A stretch of DNA of 64,000 nt from Saccharospirillum sp043196875 (GTDB taxonomy: Bacteria > Pseudomonadota > Gammaproteobacteria > Pseudomonadales > Natronospirillaceae): the NCBI RefSeq assembly GCF_043196875.1, contig NZ_JBEBMX010000006.1, positions 1 to 64,000 of the forward strand, in the 5' to 3' direction. The notes beneath the pieces are model-generated. The model saw nothing but the letters and a program-made list of their open reading frames with translations, had not been told where the DNA came from and searched no databases. How positions within the stretch are numbered: the stretch's first letter is position 1; every line of letters begins with the position of its first letter. Below are positions 9,168 to 18,756 of the stretch, one piece after another. Made by a program: the position numbers and the translations under genes.

Positions 9168-10230
9168 AGTCCTTCATAAAGTCCACCAGTGCCTGCACGC
9201 CGGCCAGTGGCATGGCGTTATAAATGCTGGCACGCATGCCACCCACACTGCGGTGGCCCTGAAGATTGTAGAGACCGGCGGCTGCCGCTTCGCTGAGGAA
9301 ACGATCATTCAACGATTCGTCGGCCAGAATAAACGGAATATTCATGCGTGAACGATGCGCCAGATCAATCGGATTGCGATAAAATGCACTGTCGTCGATG
9401 GTTTGATACAACAGCATCGACTTCTGCGAATTAAGCTCAGCCATCGCCGCAGCACCACCCTGCTGTTCCAGCCAGTCAAACACCAGACCGGCCAGATAGA
9501 CGGCAAAGGTCGGCGGCGTATTGACCATGGAACCGGCTTCCGCCTGGTTAGCGTAGTTGAGCAAGGAAGGCGTGCTGGCCAGAGCGCGACCAAGCAGGGA
9601 TTTACGCACGATGACCAGCGTTAATCCGGCCGGGCCGATGTTCTTTTGCGCACCTGCATAAATCAGATCAAAGTCAGTCACCTTGATCGGCTTGGACAAA
9701 ATGCAGGACGACATATCTGCCACCAAGGGCACATCGCCGCTGTCCGGGACGTAATCGAACTCGACGCCGCCAATGGTCTCGTTGGGGGTGTAATGCAGGT
9801 AAGCCGCGCTCGGGTCGAGCTCGAATTCATCGGCGCGCACAGCGCGCCGATAGTTCTCGGATTCGGTGGACGCCAGCACCCGAACATCGCCATAACGCGC
9901 CGCTTCTTTTACCGCCTTGGACGACCAGGTGCCAGTATCGAGAAAGGTTGCCGCACCGCCAGCGCCGAGCAGATTCATCGGAATAGCGGAAAACTGCAAG
10001 GTGGCACCGCCTTGCAAGAACAAGACGGCGTAGTCATCAGGAACACCCAACAGGCGACGCAATTTGGATTCGGCCTGTTCGGCGACGCCAACAAATTCAT
10101 CGGAGCGATGCGACAGCTCCATGACCGACATACCCAGCCCATGCCAATCAGGCAACTCTGCCTGAGCCTGTTCGATCACGGCAGTCGGCAACATGGCCGG
10201 GCCGGAGCAGAAATTGTATCCGCGCGTCAT
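9148..10230 (-). CDS. serC: Phosphoserine aminotransferase
   Basis: SerC transaminates 3-phosphohydroxypyruvate to phosphoserine and also serves PLP synthesis. The product from the ATG at 10230 has 360 residues and begins MTRGYNFCSGPAMLP, the family-typical opening. A TTG 18 nt further upstream is less likely because GAGGAG lies between the two. The PLP lysine is in YAGAQKNIGPAGL. It is the second gene of the gyrA-led run, 36 bp after gyrA. Confidence 0.97.
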   Translation of the reverse strand: MTRGYNFCSGPAMLPTAVIEQAQAELPDWHGLGMSVMELSHRSDEFVGVAEQAESKLRRLLGVPDDYAVLFLQGGATLQFSAIPMNLLGAGGAATFLDTGTWSSKAVKEAARYGDVRVLASTESENYRRAVRADEFELDPSAAYLHYTPNETIGGVEFDYVPDSGDVPLVADMSSCILSKPIKVTDFDLIYAGAQKNIGPAGLTLVIVRKSLLGRALASTPSLLNYANQAEAGSMVNTPPTFAVYLAGLVFDWLEQQGGAAAMAELNSQKSMLLYQTIDDSAFYRNPIDLAHRSRMNIPFILADESLNDRFLSEAAAAGLYNLQGHRSVGGMRASIYNAMPLAGVQALVDFMKDFEQRHG

Positions 10231-10266
10231 CGGCGCTGCTCTCCTCAAGCGGTGCTAATTACAACC

Positions 10267-12936
10267 TCAGTCTTCTTCATCCTGCGGTTCGTCGTCGTCA
10301 AGCGGCTCATCCTCAGCGCTGGCGTCGGCATCCGGTTGACCCGGCGCTGCCGGTGCGGGACGTTCGGCATCCGGTGTTTCAGCCACATCCAACACCGATT
10401 CATCTTCGTCCGGCTCTTCGATCCGTTCAATGCTCACCAGACGTTCATCGTCTGCCAGGCGAATCAGTTTAACGCCCTGGGTGTTACGCGACAGCACTGA
10501 AATACCTTCCACAGCGGTGCGCACCAGGGTGCCCTGATCGCTGATCAGCATGACTTCATCGCCCTCGAAGACCTGCTTGGCGCCAACCAAGGGACCGTTA
10601 CGATCGTTGGTCACCATGGCGATTACACCCTGAGTACCACGACCTTTGGTCGGGAATTCATCGACCGCAGTGCGCTTACCGTAGCCACGTTCGGAAGCCG
10701 TCAGAATGGTGCCGTTTTCCTGCGGGATAATCAGCGAGATCACCACCTGATCGTTCTGCATCTTAATACCGCGAACACCGCGAGCGGTCCGGCCCATCGG
10801 GCGCACATGATTTTCATCAAAGCGCACCACCTTACCGGCATTGGACAACAACATAACTTCGCGCTGGCTGTCGGTCAGTGCAACGCCCACCAGCCAATCG
10901 TCGTCATCCAGCGACAGGGCAATCAGACCGGCTGAACGCGGCCGCGAGAAGGCTTCCAATGACGTCTTCTTAACGGTGCCGTTGGCGGTCGCCATAAAGA
11001 TAAACAACTCAGGATCGTAGTCTCGAATCGGCAAAATAGCGGTGACCCGCTCTTCCGGCTCCAGGGGCAACAAATTCACCATGGGTCGGCCACGGGCGTT
11101 ACGGCTGGCCTGCGGAATTTCGAACACACGCAACCAGTACACCTTGCCTCTGTTACTGAAGCACAGCACCGTATCGTGACTGCTGGCGACCAGCAGATGT
11201 TCAATAAAGTCATCGTCTTTCAACGACGAAGCTGAACGGCCTTTACCGCCACGACGCTGAGCTTCGTAATCGGTCAGTGGTTGAGTCTTGGCGTAGCCGC
11301 CGTGGGAGATAGTAACCACCATGTCTTCTTCGGTGATCAGATCTTCCATCGACAGGTCGAGACGGCTGGCGATGATTTCGGTTTTACGCGCATCGCCGTA
11401 CTGATCTTTGACGGCCAGCAGCTCTTCACGGATCACTTCCATCAAGCGCTCATAACTACCCAGAATGCGCAGGTATTCACCGATGTCATCAATGATCTGT
11501 TTGTACTCACCGATCAGCTTGTCGTGCTCCAGACCGGTCAGTTTTTGCAGACGCATATCGAGAATCTGTTGCGCTTGTTCCGGTGACAGGAAATAGCGCT
11601 CATCGCGTACGCCATAAGCGTCGTCGAGATCTTCCGGACGGGAGATATCGGCACCGGCACGCTCCAACATGGCGGCCACATCACCCAGCTCCCAGCTCTG
11701 TGCCAACATGCGCTCTTTGGCTTCGGCGCCCGTGGCAGAACCGCGGATCAGCTCGATCATCTTATCGATGTTGGCCAGGGCGATCGCCAGACCTTCGAGA
11801 ATATGACCACGCTGACGTGCCTTGCGCAGTTCAAAAACAGTCCGACGCGTGACCACTTCGCGACGATGGCGAATAAAGGCATCGAGCAATTCTTTCAGGT
11901 TAAGCACCCGCGGCTGGCCATCGACCAGCGCCACGGTATTGATGCCGAACACCTGTTCCAACTGCGTCTGGGAATAAAGGTTGTTCAACACCACATCACC
12001 GGACTCGCCACGCTTCATTTCGATGGCGATGCGCAAACCGTCCTTATCGGATTCGTCACGCAGTTCGGAGATACCCTCAATTTTTTTCTCTTTAACCAGC
12101 TCGGCGATCTTTTCGATCAAGCGCGCCTTGTTCACCTGGTAAGGAATTTCATGAACGATGATGGATTCACGACCGGTTTTGTCGTCAACCAGTACTTCCG
12201 CCTTGGCGCGGGTATAGATCCGACCACGACCGGTCCGGTAAGCCTCAACAATACCTTTACGGCCGTTGATGATGCCGCCGGTTGGGAAGTCCGGCCCGGG
12301 GATATATTCCATCAGGTCATCGATGGTCAGGTCCGGGTTTTCCATCAGCGCCAGACAGCCGTCGATCACTTCGCTCATGTTGTGCGGCGGAATGTTGGTC
12401 GCCATACCAACAGCGATACCGGAGGCGCCATTGACCAGCAAGTTAGGTACACGAGTGGGCAGAACATCGGGAATCAGTTCGTTGCCGTCGTAGTTTTCTA
12501 CGTAGTCGACGGTTTCTTTGTCCAGGTCGGCCAGCAGTTCGTGCGCGAGCCGCTGCATGCGGATTTCGGTGTAACGCATCGCCGCTGCGGAATCGCCGTC
12601 GATAGAACCGAAGTTACCCTGACCGTCGACCAGGGTGTAACGCATGTTAAAAGGCTGCGCCAAACGGACGATGGTGTCGTAGACCGCAGAATCACCGTGC
12701 GGGTGATATTTACCGATGACATCACCCACCACACGGGCGGATTTTTTATAAGGTTTGTTCCAGTCATTGCCGAGCACGTTCATGGCAAAGAGGACGCGCC
12801 GGTGAACCGGCTTCAAGCCATCGCGCACATCCGGCAGCGCTCGTCCGACAATGACGCTCATGGCGTAGTCCAGATAGGACTGTTTGAGCTCCTCTTCGAT
12901 GTTGATCTGGAGGATTTCTTTGGCTAGCTCACCCAT
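10267..12936 (-). CDS. gyrA: DNA gyrase subunit A
   Basis: This is the 889-residue breakage-reunion subunit of gyrase. The active-site tyrosine lies in AAMRYTEIRM, and six beta-pinwheel blades follow, with the GyrA box QRRGGKG near residue 560. The quinolone-resistance region reads HPHGDSAVYDTI, so the Ser83 and Asp87 equivalents are both wild type. The C-terminal 50 residues are an Asp/Glu/Pro-rich acidic tail. An extended -10 promoter lies about 110 bp upstream, and the gene heads the serC-pheA-hisC-tyrA/aroA run. Confidence 0.98.
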   Translation of the reverse strand: MGELAKEILQINIEEELKQSYLDYAMSVIVGRALPDVRDGLKPVHRRVLFAMNVLGNDWNKPYKKSARVVGDVIGKYHPHGDSAVYDTIVRLAQPFNMRYTLVDGQGNFGSIDGDSAAAMRYTEIRMQRLAHELLADLDKETVDYVENYDGNELIPDVLPTRVPNLLVNGASGIAVGMATNIPPHNMSEVIDGCLALMENPDLTIDDLMEYIPGPDFPTGGIINGRKGIVEAYRTGRGRIYTRAKAEVLVDDKTGRESIIVHEIPYQVNKARLIEKIAELVKEKKIEGISELRDESDKDGLRIAIEMKRGESGDVVLNNLYSQTQLEQVFGINTVALVDGQPRVLNLKELLDAFIRHRREVVTRRTVFELRKARQRGHILEGLAIALANIDKMIELIRGSATGAEAKERMLAQSWELGDVAAMLERAGADISRPEDLDDAYGVRDERYFLSPEQAQQILDMRLQKLTGLEHDKLIGEYKQIIDDIGEYLRILGSYERLMEVIREELLAVKDQYGDARKTEIIASRLDLSMEDLITEEDMVVTISHGGYAKTQPLTDYEAQRRGGKGRSASSLKDDDFIEHLLVASSHDTVLCFSNRGKVYWLRVFEIPQASRNARGRPMVNLLPLEPEERVTAILPIRDYDPELFIFMATANGTVKKTSLEAFSRPRSAGLIALSLDDDDWLVGVALTDSQREVMLLSNAGKVVRFDENHVRPMGRTARGVRGIKMQNDQVVISLIIPQENGTILTASERGYGKRTAVDEFPTKGRGTQGVIAMVTNDRNGPLVGAKQVFEGDEVMLISDQGTLVRTAVEGISVLSRNTQGVKLIRLADDERLVSIERIEEPDEDESVLDVAETPDAERPAPAAPGQPDADASAEDEPLDDDEPQDEED

Positions 12937-13043
12937 GCGGTACGGTATCCTTAGCGGTTCAATGAGACGCTGCTGACGGGACGGATTTGGCGGCGAAATC
13001 GGCGGCCGGGTCCACCTTTGGACGCAACGTACAATGGCGCGAA

Positions 13044-13052
13044 ATCATACCA
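13044..13052 (-). promoter_or_regulatory. Extended -10 promoter for gyrA
   Basis: The minus strand reads TGGTATGAT, a TGn-extended -10 element without a good -35 box. Initiation near 13037 would leave a leader of about 100 nt before the gyrA ATG. It is the best promoter candidate for the whole minus-strand supraoperon. Called by eye only. Confidence 0.5.
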
Positions 13053-13181
13053 CAAATCAATGAGATAGATATAACCGATCAGCTCGCTAATGGGTCGATG
13101 CGCTGGTGATCCCGGCGTTGAATCACTAGACTATGCGCACCTGGCCGACCGGCCATTCACCCATTGCTGAAAAGGGACACC

Positions 13182-14501
13182 ATGGAACGCATCGACAGCC
13201 TGATCCAGGCGCACTGGATCATCCCCGTCAACCCACAACGCGACGTCCTGGTGGACCACAGCCTGGCCATCAAAGACGGCGTCATCGTTGCCATCCTGCC
13301 GACCGATCAGGCCAAGGCTCAGTACCAGGCCGACGACAGCGTCGATCTGGGCGAAAGCGCGCTGATCCCCGGTTTCGTCAACACCCACGGCCACGCTGCC
13401 ATGGCGCTGTTTCGCGGCATGGGCGACGACCTGGAACTCATGACCTGGCTCAACGATCACATCTGGCCGGCCGAAGGCGCCTGGGTCGGTGACGAGTTCG
13501 TTGCCGACGGCACCGAACTGGCCATCGCCGAAATGCTGCGTTCCGGTACCACCACCTTTGCCGACAACTATTTCTTCCCGGCAGCGGCCGCGGAGATCAC
13601 CGAAAAAGCCGGCGTTCGCGCCCAGTTCTCGTTCTCGGTGATCGACTTCCCGACCAACTGGGCCAAGACCGCCGATGAACATATCGATCTGGGCATGGAG
13701 CTGGTCGAACGTTATAAAGGCCACAGCCACATCAAGATGATGTTCGGCCCACACGCGCCCTACACCGTTTCTGACGAGCCGATGATCCGCATCCGCGATC
13801 TGGCCAAAGAAAACGATCTAATGATTCAGATGCACGTCCACGAAACCCAGACCGAAGTCGACGGCGAAATTGAAAAACGCGGCAACCGCCCGATTCGTCG
13901 CCTGAAAGAGCTAGGCTTGTTGGGCCCGCAGTTCCAGGCCGTGCATATGACTGCGCTGAACGACGACGACATTGCCGACATCGCCGAAACCGGCTCTCAC
14001 GTCGTGCATTGCCCCGAATCCAACCTGAAACTGGCCAGTGGTTTCTGCCCGGTCGATAAGCTGCAAAAACTGGGTGTCAACGTTGCCCTGGGTACCGATG
14101 GCGCGGCCAGCAACAACGACCTGGATATGATGGGTGAAATGCGTACCGCGGCCATTCTGGCCAAGGCCGTCAGCCAAAGCGCCACGGCCCTGCCGGCGAT
14201 GGAAGCCCTGGCCATGGCGACGCTGAACGGCGCCAAAGCCATGGGTTGGGACAGTGAGATTGGCAGCCTGGAAGTCGGCAAACGCGCGGACATCACCGCC
14301 GTGCGTCTGGACGATCTTGAAAGCCAGCCGCTCTACGACCCGGTATCGCATTTGGTGTATGCCTCTACCCGCGATCAGGTCAGCGATGTCTGGGTCGACG
14401 GCAAACGCCTGCTGAAGCAACGCCAACTGACCACCCTGGATCGCGACGCCATCATGACCAAGGCACGCAGCTGGCAGGCGCGCATCAGCAAAACACAATA
14501 A
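13182..14501 (+). CDS. mtaD: TRZ/ATZ-family amidohydrolase, probable 5'-methylthioadenosine/S-adenosylhomocysteine deaminase
   Basis: This is an amidohydrolase-superfamily metalloenzyme of 439 residues. Metal ligands are visible as HGHAAMALFRG (HxH), MHVHETQTE, and the catalytic Asp in GTDGAASNNDLDM. The family deaminates purine adducts. The gyrA-ubiG-mupP neighbourhood matches the Pseudomonas methylthioadenosine deaminase locus (PA3170, from memory), so MTA deamination in methionine/polyamine salvage is the likely role. ATG 13182 (after AAAGGGACACC) is preferred to an in-frame TTG at 13164. A guanine or atrazine-type substrate is less likely. Confidence 0.85.
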   Translation: MERIDSLIQAHWIIPVNPQRDVLVDHSLAIKDGVIVAILPTDQAKAQYQADDSVDLGESALIPGFVNTHGHAAMALFRGMGDDLELMTWLNDHIWPAEGAWVGDEFVADGTELAIAEMLRSGTTTFADNYFFPAAAAEITEKAGVRAQFSFSVIDFPTNWAKTADEHIDLGMELVERYKGHSHIKMMFGPHAPYTVSDEPMIRIRDLAKENDLMIQMHVHETQTEVDGEIEKRGNRPIRRLKELGLLGPQFQAVHMTALNDDDIADIAETGSHVVHCPESNLKLASGFCPVDKLQKLGVNVALGTDGAASNNDLDMMGEMRTAAILAKAVSQSATALPAMEALAMATLNGAKAMGWDSEIGSLEVGKRADITAVRLDDLESQPLYDPVSHLVYASTRDQVSDVWVDGKRLLKQRQLTTLDRDAIMTKARSWQARISKTQ

Positions 14502-14561
14502 GTCGAAGGCGGTGGCGCCCGGCGTCACCGCTCGCTCATTCCTAACGCTCGAGGCATCACC

Positions 14562-15269
14562 GTGACCGCTAACATCGACCCGGCCGAACTGGAAAAATTT
14601 GGCGCCCTGGCCAGCCGCTGGTGGGACCCGGATTCAGAGTTCAAACCCCTGCACGACATCAACCCGGCACGCGCCGGCTATATCGATGAGCATCTCAACG
14701 TCGCCGGCCTTAAGGTCGTCGATATCGGTTGCGGCGGTGGCATTCTGACAGAAGCGCTGGCGCAGCGCGGTGCCGTCACCACCGGCATCGATATGAGCGA
14801 AGCACCTTTAAAGGTGGCCAAGCTGCATGCGCTCGAAGGCGAACTGAACATCGATTACCGGCAAATGACGGCCGAAGCGCTGGCCGACGAAGCCGCCGGC
14901 AGCTACGACGTCGTCACCTGCCTGGAAATGCTGGAACACGTGCCGGATCCATTCTCGGTGATTCAGGCAGTCCACACATTGCTCAAACCCGGCGGGCGCG
15001 CTTTTTTCTCCACCATCAATCGCAATCCCAAAGCCTGGGCCATGGCCATTGTCGGCGCCGAATATGTGATGCGCTTGCTGCCGCGCGGCACCCACCAATA
15101 TCGCAAGCTGATCCGCCCCTCTGAGCTCAACCGCTGGGCCAGTGAAGCCGGCCTCAAAGTCACCGGTATGCGCGGCATGCACTACAATCCGTTCACTCGC
15201 CGCACGCACCTGAACCACGACGTTTCGGTGAATTATCTGCTGTCCGCCATCAAGCCCGAAAGCGCATGA
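14562..15269 (+). CDS. ubiG: Ubiquinone biosynthesis O-methyltransferase
   Basis: UbiG performs both O-methylations of ubiquinone synthesis. The 235-residue protein has the SAM-binding motif VVDIGCGGGILTEALA and the family opening FGALASRWWDPDSEFKPLH. The later ATINRNPKAW-type motif (here TINRNPKAWAMAIVGAEY) is also present. The start is GTG at 14562, preceded by GAGG at a good distance. Its stop overlaps the mupP ATG (ATGA), so the genes are coupled. Confidence 0.97.
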   Translation: MTANIDPAELEKFGALASRWWDPDSEFKPLHDINPARAGYIDEHLNVAGLKVVDIGCGGGILTEALAQRGAVTTGIDMSEAPLKVAKLHALEGELNIDYRQMTAEALADEAAGSYDVVTCLEMLEHVPDPFSVIQAVHTLLKPGGRAFFSTINRNPKAWAMAIVGAEYVMRLLPRGTHQYRKLIRPSELNRWASEAGLKVTGMRGMHYNPFTRRTHLNHDVSVNYLLSAIKPESA

Positions 15270-15937
15270 GCAAACGCGCCCTGCTGTTTGATCTCGATGG
15301 CACCCTGCTCGATTCCGCCCCGGCTTTTATGACCGCCATGGATGCCTACGCAGACCAGGCCGGTCTGCCGCGGCTGACCGAGCATCGCGAGCATTACGCC
15401 TCGGCCGGTGCGCGCGCTGCGGTGGCGGCCATCCACAACATCGATCGCAGTCATCCGAAATTTCAGGACTATCGCGAGGCGTTTCTGGCGATCTTTCTGG
15501 ACACGCCAGTGGAACTGAATCACTGGTATCCCGGTGTCGAATCCTTGCTCGCCACCCTGACCGACCAAGACACGCCCTGGGGCATCGTCACCAACAAACC
15601 ACGTCCCCATACGCTGGCCGTGCTGGACGCCCTCTTGCCACAAACGCCACCGGCGTTGGTGTGTCAGGGCGACCTACCGACCATCAAACCCGATCCAGCC
15701 ATGCTCTGGGCGGCCAGCGACGCCCTCAAGGTTCAAGCGGCCGACTGTCTCTATGCTGGCGACCACGAGCGCGACATCCAGGCGGCGCATGCTGCCGGCA
15801 TGCGTTCGCTGGCGTGCAGTTACGGCTATCTGCACGCCGATGACGACCCAAACCAATGGCAGGCTGATGATCTGGCTGAATCCACGCACCAACTGACCGA
15901 AAAGGCGCTGCAATGGCTGACACCGCTCCCCAACTGA
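15266..15937 (+). CDS. mupP: HAD phosphatase, probable N-acetylmuramic acid 6-phosphate phosphatase
   Basis: This is a HAD-superfamily hydrolase of 223 residues with the nucleophile motif DLDGTLLDS, the TNKP motif II and KPDP plus GDHERDI as motifs III and IV. It is usually annotated Gph (phosphoglycolate phosphatase). Its position between ubiG and a YciK-type SDR matches MupP of Pseudomonas, which dephosphorylates MurNAc-6P in the cell-wall recycling route that bypasses de novo UDP-MurNAc synthesis. It overlaps ubiG by 4 nt and yciK by 25 nt. MupP over Gph is inferred from context. Confidence 0.85.
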   Translation: MSKRALLFDLDGTLLDSAPAFMTAMDAYADQAGLPRLTEHREHYASAGARAAVAAIHNIDRSHPKFQDYREAFLAIFLDTPVELNHWYPGVESLLATLTDQDTPWGIVTNKPRPHTLAVLDALLPQTPPALVCQGDLPTIKPDPAMLWAASDALKVQAADCLYAGDHERDIQAAHAAGMRSLACSYGYLHADDDPNQWQADDLAESTHQLTEKALQWLTPLPN

Positions 15938-16701
15938 CTCAAGACGATCTGGCGCTCGCTTCAGGCGATGCAGCACTTAAAGACAAAGTCATCGTAGTAA
16001 CCGGCGCAGGTGCCGGCATCGGTCAGGCCATGGCGCTCGACTTTGCACGCGCTGGTGCGCATCTGGTGCTGATCGGCCGCACCCAGGAAAAACTGGAAGC
16101 CGTCTACGATCAGATCGAAGCAGAAACCGATACCCAACCGATCATCTTGCCGGTCGATCTGGCCGACATCACGCCGGACAATGCGCGCGAGCTGGCGCAT
16201 GGTATCGAGCAGACTTACGGCCGGCTCGATGGGGTTCTGCTCAATGCGTCGCTGCTGGGCGACAAGATGAGCATTCAACAGTATTCACCGACCGTCTGGC
16301 GCAAGGTCATGCAGGTCAACCTGGACAGCAGCTTCTACCTCAGCCAGGCGCTGTTGCCGCTGTTGCAAGCCAGCTCGCACGGCCGGCTGATCTTCACCAC
16401 TTCCAGCGTAGGCCGCAAAGGGCGCGGCTACTGGGGGGCTTACGCGGTGTCAAAATTCGCCACCGAAGGCCTGATGCAAACGCTGGCCGATGAAGTCGGC
16501 ACGGTATCGCCGCTACGCGTGCACTGCATCAATCCCGGCGGTACCCGCACGGCGATGAGAGCCACCGCCTATCCGGCGGAAGATCCGTCCGAAGTGCCGG
16601 CACCGCAAGCGCACACAGCCTTTTATCGCTACCTGATGAGCGATTACAGCCAGGCCTTTAATGGCATCTCCTGGGACGCCCGCGACTACCTGACGGACTG
16701 A
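15913..16701 (+). CDS. yciK: YciK-family short-chain dehydrogenase/reductase
   Basis: This is a classical SDR of 262 residues: cofactor motif TGAGAGIGQA, a catalytic Ser in FTTSSVGRKGRG, and Tyr/Lys in YAVSKFATEG. The C-terminal motif INPGGTRTAMRA is typical of YciK. The physiological substrate of YciK is unknown. It is the last gene of the ubiG-mupP-yciK run and overlaps mupP by 25 nt in another frame, so it is probably translated by coupling. Confidence 0.9.
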   Translation: MADTAPQLTQDDLALASGDAALKDKVIVVTGAGAGIGQAMALDFARAGAHLVLIGRTQEKLEAVYDQIEAETDTQPIILPVDLADITPDNARELAHGIEQTYGRLDGVLLNASLLGDKMSIQQYSPTVWRKVMQVNLDSSFYLSQALLPLLQASSHGRLIFTTSSVGRKGRGYWGAYAVSKFATEGLMQTLADEVGTVSPLRVHCINPGGTRTAMRATAYPAEDPSEVPAPQAHTAFYRYLMSDYSQAFNGISWDARDYLTD

Positions 16702-16733
16702 GTACTCCTCAGCAACCAAGACCTGGCTTAACG

Positions 16734-16777
16734 ACTGCCGGCGGCGACAATTTTCCGGCAGTCACTTTGCCGCCGGC
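16734..16777. repeat. Two mutually exclusive inverted repeats downstream of yciK
   Basis: ACTGCCGG (16734-16741) can pair with CCGGCAGT (16755-16762). Alternatively GCCGGCGGC (16737-16745) can pair with GCCGCCGGC (16769-16777). The left arms overlap, so only one hairpin can form at a time. Neither is followed directly by a T-run; a T-rich stretch occurs about 27 bp further on. Function unknown; possibly a transcription end or mRNA 3' stabiliser of the ubiG run. Confidence 0.4.
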
Positions 16778-16873
16778 AACGGCAAACCCTGGCCGATTCG
16801 TCATTTTTTTGCCGCCATCATCCATAACCCATTGTTTTATAAGACTTTATAAGATTGGCACACAAATCGCTTA

Positions 16874-17857
16874 GTGGTGCTGCAAACAGCAACGGCGGTT
16901 ATCAGGATGGTTACCAGTTTTACACAACGACGCCCAACACAGCAGACCGGCACAAACCGTTCCCGGTCCGCCCATGCCGTTCCAGAGAGCAGCCCGACGC
17001 TAGATCAGCTCAAAGAATTTCGGCTGAACTTGATGAAGCAACTGCAGGCGACGCTCGACCTCGAACAGATTCTGCGCACCTTCTTCAATGAACTGCAGCA
17101 TCTGGTGACGCTGGATGGCTGTCACTATGTGGCCGACAGCGTCGGTCTGGTGCTGGACTTCGGTGAAACCGGGCGGCATCGCTGCAACTACGAACTGAGC
17201 CTGAACGACGAACAGTTCGGCCGGCTCGGGTTTTCGCGCAATAAACGCCTGCAGGAAAAAGAAATGCAGTTGCTGGAATCGGTCATGGACGTACTGGTCT
17301 ATCCGATGCGCAACGCCCTGCTCTACCGCAAAGCGCTGGCGACGGCGATGATTGATCCGCTCACCGGCTTGAACAATCGCGGCGCCATGGCGGTGACCCT
17401 GAATCGCGAGATGGACCGCATGCGTCGCCACGATCAGGACATGAGCATCCTGATGGTCGACATCGATAACTTCAAAGACATCAATGACCGCTACGGCCAT
17501 CTGGCCGGTGACGATGTGCTGCGCCAGGTCGCGCAATTGATCGACACCACCATTCGCGGTTGCGATGCCTGCTTCCGTTTTGGCGGGGAAGAGTTTCTCA
17601 TCATGCTGACCGATTCCAACCTGCCGCTGGCGCGGATGGTGGCCGAACGTTTGCGTCACACCATCAGCGAACAGACGCGTTCACCGGCGCCCAACACGCC
17701 GGTGACGATCAGTGTCGGCGTCGCCCATTTCGATGATGAATCAGACTGGCCGGAACTGGTCGACCGCGCCGACCGCGCGCTTTATCAGGCGAAACAAGCC
17801 GGGCGTAACCGGGTGGCAACTGACCACCCGCAGACCACCACCGCCCAAGCACTTTAA
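16874..17857 (+). CDS. GGDEF-domain diguanylate cyclase
   Basis: The product has up to 327 residues. The C-terminal 165 residues form a GGDEF domain with an intact active site FGGEEFLI, DPLTGLNNR entry motif and DIDNFKDIND. A complete inhibitory I-site RGCD lies five residues before GGEEF, so it should make c-di-GMP and be product-inhibited. The N-terminal 160 residues have a short helical stretch (about 45-70) and a divergent sensor-like region I cannot name; no membrane helix is visible. The start is uncertain: GTG at 16874 has a weak RBS, and an ATG at 16907 is an alternative. It is convergent with rluB, with 4 nt of overlap. Confidence 0.88.
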   Translation: MVLQTATAVIRMVTSFTQRRPTQQTGTNRSRSAHAVPESSPTLDQLKEFRLNLMKQLQATLDLEQILRTFFNELQHLVTLDGCHYVADSVGLVLDFGETGRHRCNYELSLNDEQFGRLGFSRNKRLQEKEMQLLESVMDVLVYPMRNALLYRKALATAMIDPLTGLNNRGAMAVTLNREMDRMRRHDQDMSILMVDIDNFKDINDRYGHLAGDDVLRQVAQLIDTTIRGCDACFRFGGEEFLIMLTDSNLPLARMVAERLRHTISEQTRSPAPNTPVTISVGVAHFDDESDWPELVDRADRALYQAKQAGRNRVATDHPQTTTAQAL

Positions 17858-18756
17858 TCGCGGTCGCGGCGCGCTCGCCCTTTGGGTTTGGGCGCGTCAG
17901 ATTTAGACCGTGCAGGTTTGGACGCTGAGGCTTTGGGTTTTACCGAACGACGCGTCTTCTGGTTTTCCATACGGCGCTTGTTCGGGTCGTGCTTATTGGT
18001 AACCACCGATTTCCAGGGCGCCGACGGCAGATCCACACGTTTGGCAAGCTTATCGATTTCCGCCTTGGGCATTTCCTTCCAGGTGCCGGCGCGCACATCG
18101 GCATCGAGAAACACCGAGCCATAACGCACCCGTTTCAGGCGTGACACCTTCAAACCCTGGCTTTCCCACAAGCGACGCACTTCGCGGTTACGGCCTTCCA
18201 TAATCACCACGTGATACCAGACATTGGCACCGCGACCGCCGAACTCTTGAATGTCGGTAAAGCGCGCCGGGCCGTCTTCCAGCTCGACACCGGCGTGCAT
18301 GGTTTCGACCTGCTCCTGAGTCACCTCACCCAGGACGCGCACCGCATACTCACGGTCGATCAAACCCGATGGATGCATCAGGCGGTTGGCCAGTTCGCCG
18401 TCGTTGGTGAACAGCAACAGACCGGACGTATTCAAATCCAGACGACCAACAACAATCCAGCGTTCACCGGGCAAGTGCGGCAGCCGATCGAAAACCGTTG
18501 GTCGGCCTTCCGGGTCGCGCCGGGTGCAGACTTCACCTTCCGGCTTGTTGTAGATCAGTACCCGACGGACGCGTTGCTCTTCGATTTTGACGACCTTGCC
18601 GTCGAGCTCAAGCTTGTCGTCTGAGCCAACTTTGTCACCCAGCTTGACCAACTCGCCGTTGACGCGCACCCGGCCTTCTTCGATGGCGCGCTCCATATCA
18701 CGACGCGAGCCTTTACCGGCTTTGGCCAGGACTTTCTGTATTCGTTCACTGCTCAT
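17854..18756 (-). CDS. rluB: Ribosomal large-subunit pseudouridine synthase B
   Basis: RluB makes pseudouridine 2605 (E. coli numbering) in 23S rRNA. The 300-residue product from ATG 18756 (MSSERIQKVLAKAG) has an S4 RNA-binding domain (about 1-60), then the RsuA/RluB catalytic core with GRLDLNTSGLLLFTNDG containing the catalytic Asp. A Lys/Arg-rich, low-complexity tail of about 55 residues follows (KPKASASKPARSKSDAPK). It overlaps the scpB end by 11 nt, as in many gammaproteobacteria. Confidence 0.95.
   Translation of the reverse strand: MSSERIQKVLAKAGKGSRRDMERAIEEGRVRVNGELVKLGDKVGSDDKLELDGKVVKIEEQRVRRVLIYNKPEGEVCTRRDPEGRPTVFDRLPHLPGERWIVVGRLDLNTSGLLLFTNDGELANRLMHPSGLIDREYAVRVLGEVTQEQVETMHAGVELEDGPARFTDIQEFGGRGANVWYHVVIMEGRNREVRRLWESQGLKVSRLKRVRYGSVFLDADVRAGTWKEMPKAEIDKLAKRVDLPSAPWKSVVTNKHDPNKRRMENQKTRRSVKPKASASKPARSKSDAPKPKGRARRDRD

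Noticed and set aside
9646..10500. 284-codon plus-strand frame across the serC/gyrA junction
   Set aside because: It spans two conserved minus-strand genes and resembles no protein.
11803..12927. 374-codon plus-strand frame opposite gyrA
   Set aside because: Antisense shadow of gyrA caused by its codon bias; low-complexity product without family features.
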